In this document: positions 1 to 7,537 of the stretch, in pieces | Position numbering within the stretch: position 1 is the first letter of the stretch | Layout of the letters: the number at the start of each line of letters is the position of its first letter | NCBI GenBank assembly: GCA_041751955.1 | Contig: JBGSIB010000041.1 | Location: 1-10,384, forward strand | Source of the DNA: UBA2040 sp041751955 | Lineage (GTDB): Bacteria > Bacteroidota > Bacteroidia > Flavobacteriales_D > Crocinitomicaceae | Length of the DNA stretch: 10,384 bases | Direction: 5' to 3' | Translations under genes and position numbers: made by a program | The notes under the pieces: model-generated | Databases searched by the model: none | What the model was told of the DNA's origin: nothing | Seen by the model: only the letters and a program-made list of their open reading frames with translations

Positions 1-868
1 TCAATTTACTAACGGTTGTGATAATATCATCCGTAGCAATGGCGATATGTTGCACGCCTGGACCATTGTAAAAATCTAAATATTCTTCAATTTGAGATTT
101 TTTAATACCTTCAGCAGGCTCGTTTATGGGAAACTTAATTCTTCCATTTCCATTGCTCATCACCTTACTCATCAGGGCTGAATATTCAGTCGTAATTTGC
201 TTGTCATCGAATGATAGGAAATTTACAAATCCCATAACATCTTCATACCATTTAACCCAAATATTCATTTCATTCCATCCCACATTTCCTACCATGTGGT
301 CAATAAATTTTAATCCTGTTGGTTCTGGTTTGTAATCGGATTCCCATTTTTCATATCCTGGCAAAAATTCACCCTTGTAATTTTTACGCTCTACAAACAT
401 ATGCACAGTATCTCCGTACGTATAGATTCCTGCTCTTACCACTTCCCCATGCTCGTCTTTTTCAACGGTTGGTTCCATATACGATTTAGCACCCCTACTG
501 GTCGTCTCTTCCCAAGACTTCTTCGCATCCTCCACCCAAAGAGCGATAATCTTAACCCCATCACCATGTTTAGCCAAGTGATCATTCATCCAAGATGTGG
601 AATTAAGAGGGGTCGTGAGTACTATTCTAATTTTATCTTGTTTTATAACGTAAGAAGCATAGTCTTTACAACCTGTTTCCAATCCTTTGTATGCATGTGA
701 TTGAAATCCAAACGCCGTTTTATAAAAGTGAGCTGCTTGCTTGGCATTGCCGACTATAAATTCAACATAATCGGTTCCTAAAAGTGGCAAAAAGTCTTGT
801 GCTCCTTCAAATATTTTTTCTAATCCGTATTCTACGTTTTTAATATCTTTTTTTATCTCTGCTGACAT
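1..868 (-). CDS. hppD: 4-hydroxyphenylpyruvate dioxygenase, 3' end outside the window
   Basis: This Fe(II) enzyme converts 4-hydroxyphenylpyruvate, the transamination product of tyrosine, to homogentisate in the cytoplasm. The first 289 residues are visible, beginning MSAEIKKDIKN, and the frame is still open at base 1. The usual family length is about 350-390 residues, so roughly the last quarter is missing. Two vicinal-oxygen-chelate modules are seen, at about residues 30-165 and 185 onward. Two of the three iron ligands are recognisable: His191 in FIDHMVGNV and His274 in GVQHIAIATDDI. The third, a C-terminal Glu, lies beyond the edge. The segment TTEYSALMSKVM near residue 226 is also characteristic. 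The ATG at 866-868 is the natural start, 11 nt after the hmgA stop, so the gene is almost certainly co-transcribed with hmgA and supplies its substrate. Confidence 0.95.
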   Translation of the reverse strand, partial: MSAEIKKDIKNVEYGLEKIFEGAQDFLPLLGTDYVEFIVGNAKQAAHFYKTAFGFQSHAYKGLETGCKDYASYVIKQDKIRIVLTTPLNSTSWMNDHLAKHGDGVKIIALWVEDAKKSWEETTSRGAKSYMEPTVEKDEHGEVVRAGIYTYGDTVHMFVERKNYKGEFLPGYEKWESDYKPEPTGLKFIDHMVGNVGWNEMNIWVKWYEDVMGFVNFLSFDDKQITTEYSALMSKVMSNGNGRIKFPINEPAEGIKKSQIEEYLDFYNGPGVQHIAIATDDIITTVSKL

Positions 869-879
869 AATAATATTTT

Positions 880-2043
880 TTAGTCTTTAAACAACCAACT
901 AGTTACGTACGATTCATCTTGTAAATCAACCGCTGCTTGTGTTAATTTTAAGGGTTTAAAAGTATCCACCATCACGGCCAATTCGGCTGTATCTTTTTGT
1001 CCAATGCTTCTTTCATATGCACCTGGATGTGGACCATGTGGCGTTCCACCGGGGTGCAAAGAAATAAACCCTTGTTCCACGTGATTTCTGCTCATAAAAT
1101 CTCCATCCACATAGTACAAAACTTCATCTGAATCGATATTGCTGTGATTGTAAGGTGCCGGAATTGATTTTGGATGATAATCATATAAGCGTGGGACAAA
1201 AGAACAAATCACAAAATTGAATGCTTCAAACGTTTGATGAACTGGAGGTGGTTGATGCACACGTCCCGTAATCGGCTCAAAATCATGAATCGAAAATGCA
1301 TAAGGAAAATTGAAACCGTCCCAACCGACCACATCAAAAGGATGAGAAGCATAAACCAATTCATGCAAATGATTCTCTTTTTTAATTTTAATCGTAAAAT
1401 CGCCTTTTTCGATATGTGTTTCCAATTCACTTGGTCCACGTAAGTCACGCTCGCAAAATGGAGAATGTTCCAAAAGTTGACCAAAATCGTTTCTATAACG
1501 TTTTGGGGTCACAACTGGAGAAAAAGATTCAACAATGAACAATCGGTTATCGCTTGAATCAAATTCCATTTGGTAAATAATTCCTCTTGGAATAACTAAA
1601 TAATCTCCATACGAAAAAGGTATATTTCCGACTAAAGTTCTCAATTTTCCTGATCCTTTGTGAATGAAAATTACTTCATCTGCATCTGCATTTTTGTAAA
1701 AATACTTTGTCAGCGATTCTGTCGGAGCTGCACAAGCGATATTCAAATCATTGTTATACAAAAGTATTTCCCTACTTTCTAAAAAATCTGCTTTCGGTTT
1801 AACGTTCATGCCTTTCAACATTCGGGCAGAAATATTTTTATCGACAGCAGGAACAGGTGAAATATCCTTCGCTGCGCTAACACTTTTGACCTGTGTTGGC
1901 GGGAAATGATGATATAATAATGACGAGAAACCATGAAAACCTTCGGTTCCGAATAATTGTTCATGGAAAATCCCCCCTTCTGGTCTTTCAAAAACCGTAT
2001 GTCGTTTATGTGGAATATCTCCTAATTTATGGTAAAATGGCAT
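880..2043 (-). CDS. hmgA: homogentisate 1,2-dioxygenase
   Basis: This cytoplasmic iron enzyme opens the aromatic ring of homogentisate to maleylacetoacetate in tyrosine and phenylalanine degradation. The protein has 387 residues, the short form common in Bacteroidota, whereas the human and Pseudomonas enzymes have about 430-445. Visible marks are the N-terminal MPFYHKLGDIPHKRHTVF, a double cupin-like body, and the C-terminal metal site. His300 (in PYNHSNIDSDEVLYY) and His336 (in LHPGGTPHGPHPG) keep exactly the 36-residue spacing of human His335 and His371. The acidic ligand is Glu307 or its neighbour Asp306. The stop is TAA and hppD follows after 11 nt, forming a two-gene tyrosine-degradation operon. 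A possible promoter lies in the divergent region to the right. Maleylacetoacetate isomerase and fumarylacetoacetase are not in the window. Confidence 0.95.
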   Translation of the reverse strand: MPFYHKLGDIPHKRHTVFERPEGGIFHEQLFGTEGFHGFSSLLYHHFPPTQVKSVSAAKDISPVPAVDKNISARMLKGMNVKPKADFLESREILLYNNDLNIACAAPTESLTKYFYKNADADEVIFIHKGSGKLRTLVGNIPFSYGDYLVIPRGIIYQMEFDSSDNRLFIVESFSPVVTPKRYRNDFGQLLEHSPFCERDLRGPSELETHIEKGDFTIKIKKENHLHELVYASHPFDVVGWDGFNFPYAFSIHDFEPITGRVHQPPPVHQTFEAFNFVICSFVPRLYDYHPKSIPAPYNHSNIDSDEVLYYVDGDFMSRNHVEQGFISLHPGGTPHGPHPGAYERSIGQKDTAELAVMVDTFKPLKLTQAAVDLQDESYVTSWLFKD

Positions 2044-2162
2044 ATGAATTTATGTTTTAAATGTGAATGAATACTGCTTACAAAAAGCACATCACTCTGG
2101 ATTCCTTTTGATCAAGTAGTTCAACAATATCCTTAATTCAACCCACATAAAAGTCGTTTTAG

Positions 2163-2170
2163 CAAAGATA
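2163..2170 (-). promoter_or_regulatory. candidate -7 promoter element for hmgA-hppD
   Basis: Read on the minus strand the sequence is TATCTTTG, an exact match to the Bacteroidota -7 consensus TAnnTTTG. It would start a transcript near 2156 with a leader of about 110 nt before hmgA. I see no convincing -33 TTG or TTTG at the expected spacing, so the call rests on one element in an AT-rich region. Confidence 0.3.
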
Positions 2171-2183
2171 ATCAATCTTTGAT
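2171..2183. promoter_or_regulatory. small palindrome, possible operator
   Basis: The 13-nt sequence ATCAATCTTTGAT is an inverted repeat of 5-nt arms around TCT. It sits directly behind the candidate -7 element of hmgA, where a repressor could block the polymerase. Such a short palindrome can occur by chance. No regulator gene is nearby and I cannot assign it to a known regulator family. Confidence 0.2.
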
Positions 2184-2251
2184 AGATATTTTAATTATTC
2201 CATAGTTCAAATATTAGTACAAAGATTATCGGCATCAAAAGAAGGAAATTA

Positions 2252-2259
2252 TAACTTTG
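2252..2259 (+). promoter_or_regulatory. candidate -7 promoter element for threonine dehydrogenase
   Basis: TAACTTTG matches the Bacteroidota TAnnTTTG element exactly and lies 16 nt before the ATG at 2276. Transcription would start near 2266, giving a leader of only about 10 nt. A clear -33 TTG is not visible about 20 nt upstream, so confidence is moderate. Confidence 0.4.
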
Positions 2260-2275
2260 CTGTAAAAAATAGGAT

Positions 2276-3208
2276 ATGAAAAAAGTGTTAGTAATTGGAG
2301 CAGGTGGACAAATTGGTTCAGAGTTGGTGCTTGAACTCCGTAAACGATTTGGCAATAAGCATGTTATCGCCTCTGATGTTAAAAATACTTGTCCTGTTTT
2401 ACTAAAAGGTGGACTTTTTGAGCAATTGGATATTTTAGACAGGGAAAATGTTCGAAGTTATATTATTGCAGAAAAATTTACGGATGTTTATTTGCTAGCT
2501 GCTTTACTTTCAGGAACTGCTGAGAAAAACCCAGATTTCGCATGGAAATTGAACATGGAAGGACTTTTTACGATTCTCGATTTGGCAAAAGAAGGACATA
2601 TTAAAAAAGTCTTTTGGCCAAGTTCAATTGCCGTATTTGGTCCAACCACACCAACCGATAACACTCCTCAAACTACCATAATGGAGCCCACAACAGTTTA
2701 TGGAATTTCCAAACAAGCTGGTGAAAGATGGTGCGAATATTACTCGATTAAGCATAATGTTGACGTAAGAAGTATACGATATCCTGGTTTAATTTCTTAT
2801 ACAAGTGAACCAGGAGGTGGCACAACTGATTATGCCGTAGATATTTTTTATGATGCAAAGGCAGGGAAACGATTCAATTGTTTTTTAAATGAAAATACAC
2901 GATTGCCGATGATGTACATGGAAGATGCCATACGGGCAACAGTTGACTTGATGGAAGTAGAACCAGAAAAAGTAAAAATTAGATCCTCGTACAACATTTC
3001 TGGGTGTGATTTCACTCCAGCTGAATTAAGTGCTGAAATTCAAAAACATATACCCACATTTGAAATTGAATACAATCCTGATTTCAGACAAAAAATAGCA
3101 GATTCATGGCCTAATTCTATCGATGATTCAGTAGCTCAAAAAGATTGGGGATGGAAAGTGGATTTTGATTTACCGAGGATGGTAAAAATCATGTTGGAAA
3201 ATGTTTAA
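2276..3208 (+). CDS. NAD-dependent L-threonine 3-dehydrogenase, short-chain (epimerase-like) type
   Basis: The 310-residue protein belongs to the extended short-chain dehydrogenase/epimerase superfamily and most resembles the L-threonine 3-dehydrogenase subgroup known from Flavobacterium and animals. That enzyme oxidises threonine to 2-amino-3-oxobutyrate, which then yields glycine and acetyl-CoA. The N-terminal Rossmann motif is GAGGQIG (residues 8-14), and Asp34 ends beta-2 as expected for NAD rather than NADP. The catalytic set is Ser116/Ser117 in FWPSSIAVFGP with Tyr142 and Lys146 in VYGISK. The GLISYTSEPGGGTTDYAVDIFYDA region (171-194), given here in two overlapping parts GLISYTSEPGGG and GGTTDYAVDIFYDA, is typical of this subgroup. 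It is divergent from the tyrosine genes and starts at ATG 2276. A generic nucleotide-sugar epimerase is the alternative, but the subgroup motifs make it unlikely. Confidence 0.87.
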   Translation: MKKVLVIGAGGQIGSELVLELRKRFGNKHVIASDVKNTCPVLLKGGLFEQLDILDRENVRSYIIAEKFTDVYLLAALLSGTAEKNPDFAWKLNMEGLFTILDLAKEGHIKKVFWPSSIAVFGPTTPTDNTPQTTIMEPTTVYGISKQAGERWCEYYSIKHNVDVRSIRYPGLISYTSEPGGGTTDYAVDIFYDAKAGKRFNCFLNENTRLPMMYMEDAIRATVDLMEVEPEKVKIRSSYNISGCDFTPAELSAEIQKHIPTFEIEYNPDFRQKIADSWPNSIDDSVAQKDWGWKVDFDLPRMVKIMLENV

Positions 3209-3288
3209 ATTTTAATGAAAACATGTTAAAATCAAGCAACGCTGAATCATTTTTTTTCGTCTTTTTTCTACGGAAAAGTATTTTTTTG

Positions 3289-3295
3289 TATTTTG
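3289..3295 (+). promoter_or_regulatory. candidate -7 promoter element for the MORN-repeat protein gene
   Basis: TATTTTG, followed by C, is a near match to TAnnTTTG (one base shorter in the spacer) and lies 30 nt before the ATG at 3326. It overlaps the in-frame TTG at 3293, which argues against that TTG being the translation start. The preceding 117-nt gap (3209-3325) is T-rich but holds no clear hairpin terminator for the dehydrogenase gene. Confidence 0.3.
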
Positions 3296-3325
3296 CACCG
3301 AGTTTATCTTGAACAACCAATACGT

Positions 3326-4213
3326 ATGTATTACAGAACCTTATTTCTCTGCCTGCTCAGCATAACCATTCTCGCTAATCGAGCTCTCTCCCTCGACGGC
3401 GAAATTGCGCAGCAAGATGATGCAAAAAAAATCAATCAAAAGGACAAAAACGGCCTAAAGCAAGGTTATTGGATATATTTTGGGAAGGATAGACCGGAAG
3501 CAGGTATTCCAGCAGAAGGCAAAATAGAGGAAGGTCCTTATGAAGACGACAGAAAAGAGGGTATCTGGATTAAATATCATAATGACGGAGTAACACCTCG
3601 CATCAAAGGAACCTACACCAACAATCGTCCGCAAGGATTTTATCAAAAAATACACCCCAACGGAAAAGTCAAAGAAGAAGGAACTTTTGTTAGAAATTCT
3701 TATCGCGATTCGCTCAAGCGCTTTCATGAAAATGGGGTGATTGAATTTGAAGCTAATTACAATGAAAATGGTCGTGAAGAAGGAACAGTAAAATATTTTT
3801 ATCCGAACGGACAAGTTGAATTTGAGTACAAAGCAGATAATGGTAAACCTACAGGAAAGGCAACACGATACTACGAAAATGGTGACGTGAAGGAATTAAT
3901 AGAATACGACGCCGACGGAAGAGTAATCAGTTCCATTCAAAAAGAAATGGTAAAACCTACGGTAAGTGTCAAAGATCCTGGGGCTTCAAAAGAAAAAGCA
4001 CCGTTCGTCTCAAGACCACGCACGAAAGGCGCTAAATTTGTTCCTAACGGTTACAACAAATGCTATAATGACAATGATGAAATCTGGCAGGACGGTGAAT
4101 TTAGAAATGGACAACTTTGGGATGGAAAGGTTTATGAATATGATTCAGACGGCATCCTTTTGAAAGTTAAAGTATTCAAGCAAGGCGTTTATCATTCGGA
4201 CGGACAGCTTTAG
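3326..4213 (+). CDS. exported MORN/YwqK-type repeat protein
   Basis: The protein has 295 residues from ATG 3326. An upstream in-frame TTG at 3293 would add 11 residues in front of an otherwise good signal peptide (MYYR, then a hydrophobic stretch TLFLCLLSITILA), so ATG 3326 is preferred. After the signal peptide come tandem units with an aromatic/His-x-Asn-Gly core: HNDG, HPNG, HENG, YPNG and YENG at residues 85, 110, 134, 159 and 183. The 24-25 residue spacing is typical of MORN_2/YwqK repeats. A lysine- and proline-rich linker (about 205-235) leads to a C-terminal repeat module with WQDGEFRNGQLWDGKVY. Database names such as 'YwqK family antitoxin' are often given to this fold, but no toxin partner is adjacent and the signal peptide points to the periplasm or cell surface. 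The actual function is unknown. The gene stops with TAG and a terminator follows. Confidence 0.85.
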   Translation: MYYRTLFLCLLSITILANRALSLDGEIAQQDDAKKINQKDKNGLKQGYWIYFGKDRPEAGIPAEGKIEEGPYEDDRKEGIWIKYHNDGVTPRIKGTYTNNRPQGFYQKIHPNGKVKEEGTFVRNSYRDSLKRFHENGVIEFEANYNENGREEGTVKYFYPNGQVEFEYKADNGKPTGKATRYYENGDVKELIEYDADGRVISSIQKEMVKPTVSVKDPGASKEKAPFVSRPRTKGAKFVPNGYNKCYNDNDEIWQDGEFRNGQLWDGKVYEYDSDGILLKVKVFKQGVYHSDGQL

Positions 4214-4225
4214 CTTAGTAATTAG

Positions 4226-4252
4226 AAAGACTCATTTCGAGTCTTTTTTTTT
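4226..4252 (+). terminator. intrinsic terminator after the MORN-repeat gene
   Basis: A perfect 8-bp stem (AAAGACTC / GAGTCTTT) closes a 5-nt loop ATTTC and runs into a tract of nine T. It begins 12 nt after the MORN gene stop codon. It ends only 9 nt before the deoC ATG, so it must either be bypassed or separate the two genes completely. Confidence 0.9.
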
Positions 4253-4261
4253 GAAATAAAT

Positions 4262-5179
4262 ATGACAAAATATTCCGCTAATATAAACGAGATCTTAATG
4301 AATTCACCTGCAGTCGACAAAGTAGGTGTTGAAGAAAGAACAGCTCGTTTTCAAACACGAAGCATCAAGAATGAAGCGAAGTGGCAGGGACTGAATATGG
4401 TGCTCAACATGATAGATTTAACGACGCTTGAAGGAAAAGATACCCCTGGGAAAGTTCGTCAAATGTGTTACAAAGCACATCACTTGCATGATCAAGTTGA
4501 AGGTTTACCTTCAGTTGCCGCAGTCTGTGTTTATCCTACGATGGTAGGTTTAGCAAAAAAAGAATTGCTGGGTACATCGGTAAAAGTAGCATCGGTTTCT
4601 ACTGCCTTTCCGAGCGGACAAGCTCCACATTTAGTCAAAATTGATGATACTAAATTTGCAGTTGATTCTGGAGCCGACGAAATTGACATGGTAATTTCAA
4701 GAGGTAAATTTTTAGCCGGTGAATATGAATTTGTTTTTGATGAAATCGCATCCATTAAAGAAGTTTGTGGGAATGCCAGACTGAAAGTGATATTGGAAAC
4801 AGGAGAACTTTCCACTTTGGACAATGTGCGTCGAGCTAGCGACTTGGCGATACATGCAGGCGCCGATTTTATTAAAACTTCCACAGGAAAAATTCAACCG
4901 GCCGCTACGATGCCTGTAACATATACCATGTTGCAAGCTATCCGCGATCACTATAAGGAAACAGGTAAAATGGTAGGCATGAAACCTGCAGGTGGAATTT
5001 CTACATCGAAATTGGCTTTGCATTATTTAGTAATGGTGAAAGAGACATTAGGCAACGATTGGCTGAACAACGAATACTTCAGATTCGGGGCAAGTAGCTT
5101 AGCCAATGACGTTTTGATGCAAATAGTCAAAGCAAAAACTGGACACTATTCATCCGCTGATTATTTTTCAATTGATTGA
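4262..5179 (+). CDS. deoC: deoxyribose-phosphate aldolase
   Basis: This class I aldolase cleaves 2-deoxy-D-ribose 5-phosphate to glyceraldehyde 3-phosphate and acetaldehyde, linking deoxynucleoside breakdown to glycolysis. The protein has 305 residues and resembles the longer E. coli/eukaryotic group rather than the 220-residue bacterial form. Motifs include MIDLTTLEGKDTPGKV (residues 50-65), Asp142 in DEIDMVIS, the Schiff-base Lys205 in DFIKTSTGK, and the second active-site Lys241 in GMKPAGGIS. Their spacing is close to E. coli Asp102, Lys167 and Lys201. ATG 4262 is the start, only 9 nt after a terminator, and no promoter with both elements is evident. The stop TGA is followed after 2 nt by the next gene, so the aldolase and the aldehyde dehydrogenase are translationally close and probably coupled. 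Confidence 0.96.
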   Translation: MTKYSANINEILMNSPAVDKVGVEERTARFQTRSIKNEAKWQGLNMVLNMIDLTTLEGKDTPGKVRQMCYKAHHLHDQVEGLPSVAAVCVYPTMVGLAKKELLGTSVKVASVSTAFPSGQAPHLVKIDDTKFAVDSGADEIDMVISRGKFLAGEYEFVFDEIASIKEVCGNARLKVILETGELSTLDNVRRASDLAIHAGADFIKTSTGKIQPAATMPVTYTMLQAIRDHYKETGKMVGMKPAGGISTSKLALHYLVMVKETLGNDWLNNEYFRFGASSLANDVLMQIVKAKTGHYSSADYFSID

Positions 5180-5181
5180 TC

Positions 5182-6636
5182 ATGAGTAAAAAAGAAAATA
5201 CAAACTGGGATTACGCTCCGGCGCCAGAAAGCACGAAAATCGTTCAACTCAAAGAAAAATACGATCTGTACATAGATGGTAAATTCGTAAAACCTTCGTC
5301 GGGTAAATATTTTAAATCCATCAACCCTGCGAATGAAAAAGTGCTATGTTCCATTGCCTATGGAAACGAAAAAGACGTTGATTTAGCAGTGAAAGCCGCT
5401 AGAAAAGCATACAACACAGTTTGGTCAAAACTTAGCGGTTCAGAAAGAGGAAAATACATCTATCGTATTGCCAGAATGATGCAAGAACGCTCGCGAGAAT
5501 TAGCCGTCGCCGAATCTTTGGATTCTGGAAAGACCATTCGTGAAGCACGCGATATTGATATTCCTTTGGCTTGTAATCACTTCTTTTACTATGCTGGATG
5601 GGCAGATAAATTAGATGAAGCTTTTCCAGGACAAAAACCTAAATCACTTGGCGTAGCGGGACAAATTATACCATGGAACTTCCCCTTGTTGATGGCGGCT
5701 TGGAAAATCGCACCAGCTTTAGCAACAGGAAATACAGTGGTCATAAAGCCTGCAGAAACTACTTCATTGACCATGATGATTTTAGCAGAAATTATTCACG
5801 ATGCTGGTTTGCCTGCAGGTGTTGTCAATATCGTCTCCGGATTTGGAGATACAGGCGCTGTAATTGTTAATCATCCTGACGTCAATAAAATTGCATTTAC
5901 AGGTTCAACAGGTGTTGGAAAAATAATTCAGAAAGCCTTAGCAGGAACCGATAAAAAATTAACCTTAGAATTGGGCGGAAAATCGGCAAATATCATTTTT
6001 GAAGATGCTCCAATAGACCAGGCTGTTGAAGGAATTATCAATGGGATTTTCTTCAATCAAGGACACGTATGTTGCGCTGGTTCACGACTATTTGTTCAAG
6101 AAAACATTGCTGAAAAAGTAATAGAAAAATTAAAATTCCGAATGGAATCACTCATCGTTGGAGATCCTATTGACAAGAATACAGATATCGGTGCCATCAA
6201 TTCGAAAGAACAGTTTGACATTATTCAGAATTATCTAAAAATTGGTAGAAAAGAAGGAAGTGAAATTTATCAAAGTCCTTGTCAACTTCCTAAAAAAGGA
6301 TATTTCATGCCGCCAACTCTTTTCACAGATGTGGCGCAATCAAACAGAATTGCACAAGAGGAAATTTTTGGCCCAGTTCTCACCATTCAAACCTTTCGCA
6401 CGATAGATGAAGTCATTCAAAAAGCGAACAACACTCCTTACGGATTAGCGGCTGGTGTTTGGACAGATAAAGGTTCTCGAATCTTTAATATGACAGCCCA
6501 ACTTCGCGCTGGAGTCGTTTGGGCGAACACCTACAATCGCTTCGATCCTGCATCACCATTTGGCGGCTACAAGGAAAGTGGATTTGGACGAGAAGGCGGT
6601 AAACATGGTTTAGCTGCGTATTTAAAATTTGATTAA
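5182..6636 (+). CDS. aldehyde dehydrogenase, complete and catalytically competent
   Basis: The 484-residue protein is a full-length NAD(P)-dependent aldehyde dehydrogenase of the ALDH1/2-like fold, oxidising an aldehyde to the acid. All key elements are present: Asn166 in IIPWNFP, Lys189 in IKPAE, the FTGST nucleotide loop near 239, Glu263 in LELGGKS, catalytic Cys297 in QGHVCCAGSR, and Glu394 in EEIFGPV. The PFGGYKESGFGREGG segment lies near the C terminus. ATG 5182 is chosen; a TTG at 5176 overlaps the end of deoC and would add only two residues. The position 2 nt after deoC suggests acetaldehyde from deoxyribose phosphate as a substrate, which is inference. A shortened homologue follows after 12 nt, and together they match the domain order of ALDH16 proteins. 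Confidence 0.95.
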   Translation: MSKKENTNWDYAPAPESTKIVQLKEKYDLYIDGKFVKPSSGKYFKSINPANEKVLCSIAYGNEKDVDLAVKAARKAYNTVWSKLSGSERGKYIYRIARMMQERSRELAVAESLDSGKTIREARDIDIPLACNHFFYYAGWADKLDEAFPGQKPKSLGVAGQIIPWNFPLLMAAWKIAPALATGNTVVIKPAETTSLTMMILAEIIHDAGLPAGVVNIVSGFGDTGAVIVNHPDVNKIAFTGSTGVGKIIQKALAGTDKKLTLELGGKSANIIFEDAPIDQAVEGIINGIFFNQGHVCCAGSRLFVQENIAEKVIEKLKFRMESLIVGDPIDKNTDIGAINSKEQFDIIQNYLKIGRKEGSEIYQSPCQLPKKGYFMPPTLFTDVAQSNRIAQEEIFGPVLTIQTFRTIDEVIQKANNTPYGLAAGVWTDKGSRIFNMTAQLRAGVVWANTYNRFDPASPFGGYKESGFGREGGKHGLAAYLKFD

Positions 6637-6648
6637 TCAAAAAGAAAA

Positions 6649-7527
6649 ATGGAACGATTGGAAGTTTTAAAAACATACAAGATATATATCGGTGGCGCAT
6701 TTCCTCGAACAGAGTCAGGACGCACGTATCCTTTGCAAGATAAAAAAGGAAATTTATTGGCCAATATGTGCCTTAGTTCCCGAAAGGACATTCGAAATTC
6801 CGTCGTAGCAGCGCGAAAAGCATTTGGTAGTTGGAGTTCCAAAACGGCATTCAATCGTGGTCAAATTTTATACCGTTTGGCAGAAATGATGGAAGGTAGA
6901 AAAGCACAACTTATTGCCGAGTTAATGGAAATGGGTGAGGCCAAATCTTCTGCTGAAAAAGAAGTGAATTTATCCATAGACAGAGTAATTTATTATGCTG
7001 GTTGGTGCGATAAATATCAAGCTATTGTTAGTTCCGTCAATCCTGTATCAAGTTCACATTTCAATTTTACAGTTGCTGAGCCTACAGGGGTTGTTGCGTT
7101 TATTGCCGACGAAAAAACAGGGTTGATTGGTTTAATTTCAATGCTTTTACCGATTATCGCAGGAGGAAATACAGTAGTTGTTTTGGCTTCAGAAAGTAAA
7201 GCTTTATCTGCCATTACTTTGGCAGAAATCATTCATTCTTCTGATGTTCCTGGTGGTGTGATAAATATTCTAACTGGTTATCTAGACGAATTGGCTGAAA
7301 CATTTTCTACACATATGGATATCAATGCATTGACACTTTGTCGTGAAACGAAGTTAATGAAAACCATGGCAGAAAACTGTGTGAGTAATGTAAAGCGATT
7401 CAGCATGCAGAATAAAAATTGGAATTCAGTAGATTCTCAAAGTCTAGATTTGATTGCAACATTTCAGGAATACAAAACAACTTGGCATCCAATTGAACAG
7501 ATTGGTGGGTCTTCAGGTGGATATTAA
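6649..7527 (+). CDS. aldehyde-dehydrogenase-like protein lacking the catalytic domain (ALDH16 C-terminal-like)
   Basis: The 292-residue protein follows the aldehyde dehydrogenase fold from its start (YKIYIGGAFPRTESGRTYPL) through VVAARKAFGSW, VIYYAGWCDKY and NTVVVLASES. It then passes PGGVINILTGY (201-211) and jumps to a short tail with EYKTTWHP (274-281), which resembles the oligomerisation strand that normally ends the family. Catalytic features are gone: the PWNFP position reads IADEK, the IKPAE lysine is lost, no FTGST loop is seen, and the whole Cys/Glu catalytic domain is absent. The reading frame is undisturbed and ends at TAA, so this looks like a selected short protein and not a decayed gene. 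It is 12 nt behind the complete enzyme. A structural or dimerising partner role, as in the second domain of ALDH16, is the likeliest function. Confidence 0.85.
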   Translation: MERLEVLKTYKIYIGGAFPRTESGRTYPLQDKKGNLLANMCLSSRKDIRNSVVAARKAFGSWSSKTAFNRGQILYRLAEMMEGRKAQLIAELMEMGEAKSSAEKEVNLSIDRVIYYAGWCDKYQAIVSSVNPVSSSHFNFTVAEPTGVVAFIADEKTGLIGLISMLLPIIAGGNTVVVLASESKALSAITLAEIIHSSDVPGGVINILTGYLDELAETFSTHMDINALTLCRETKLMKTMAENCVSNVKRFSMQNKNWNSVDSQSLDLIATFQEYKTTWHPIEQIGGSSGGY

Positions 7528-7537
7528 CTCGAAGAAC

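Noticed and set aside
401..700. Plus-strand ORF of 99 codons
   Set aside because: It lies wholly antisense to hppD, whose motifs are clear. The translation has no family resemblance or gene-like composition.
4033..4040. TAAATTTG as a promoter for the deoC operon
   Set aside because: It matches TAnnTTTG but lies inside the MORN gene 220 nt before deoC, has no -33 partner, and the terminator at 4226-4252 would stop the transcript. Chance matches are common at this AT content.
6649..7527. The short aldehyde-dehydrogenase homologue as a decaying pseudogene
   Set aside because: There is no frameshift or stop. The C-terminal oligomerisation-like tail is retained after a clean loss of the catalytic domain, and the gene is tightly spaced in an operon, all of which favour a maintained protein.
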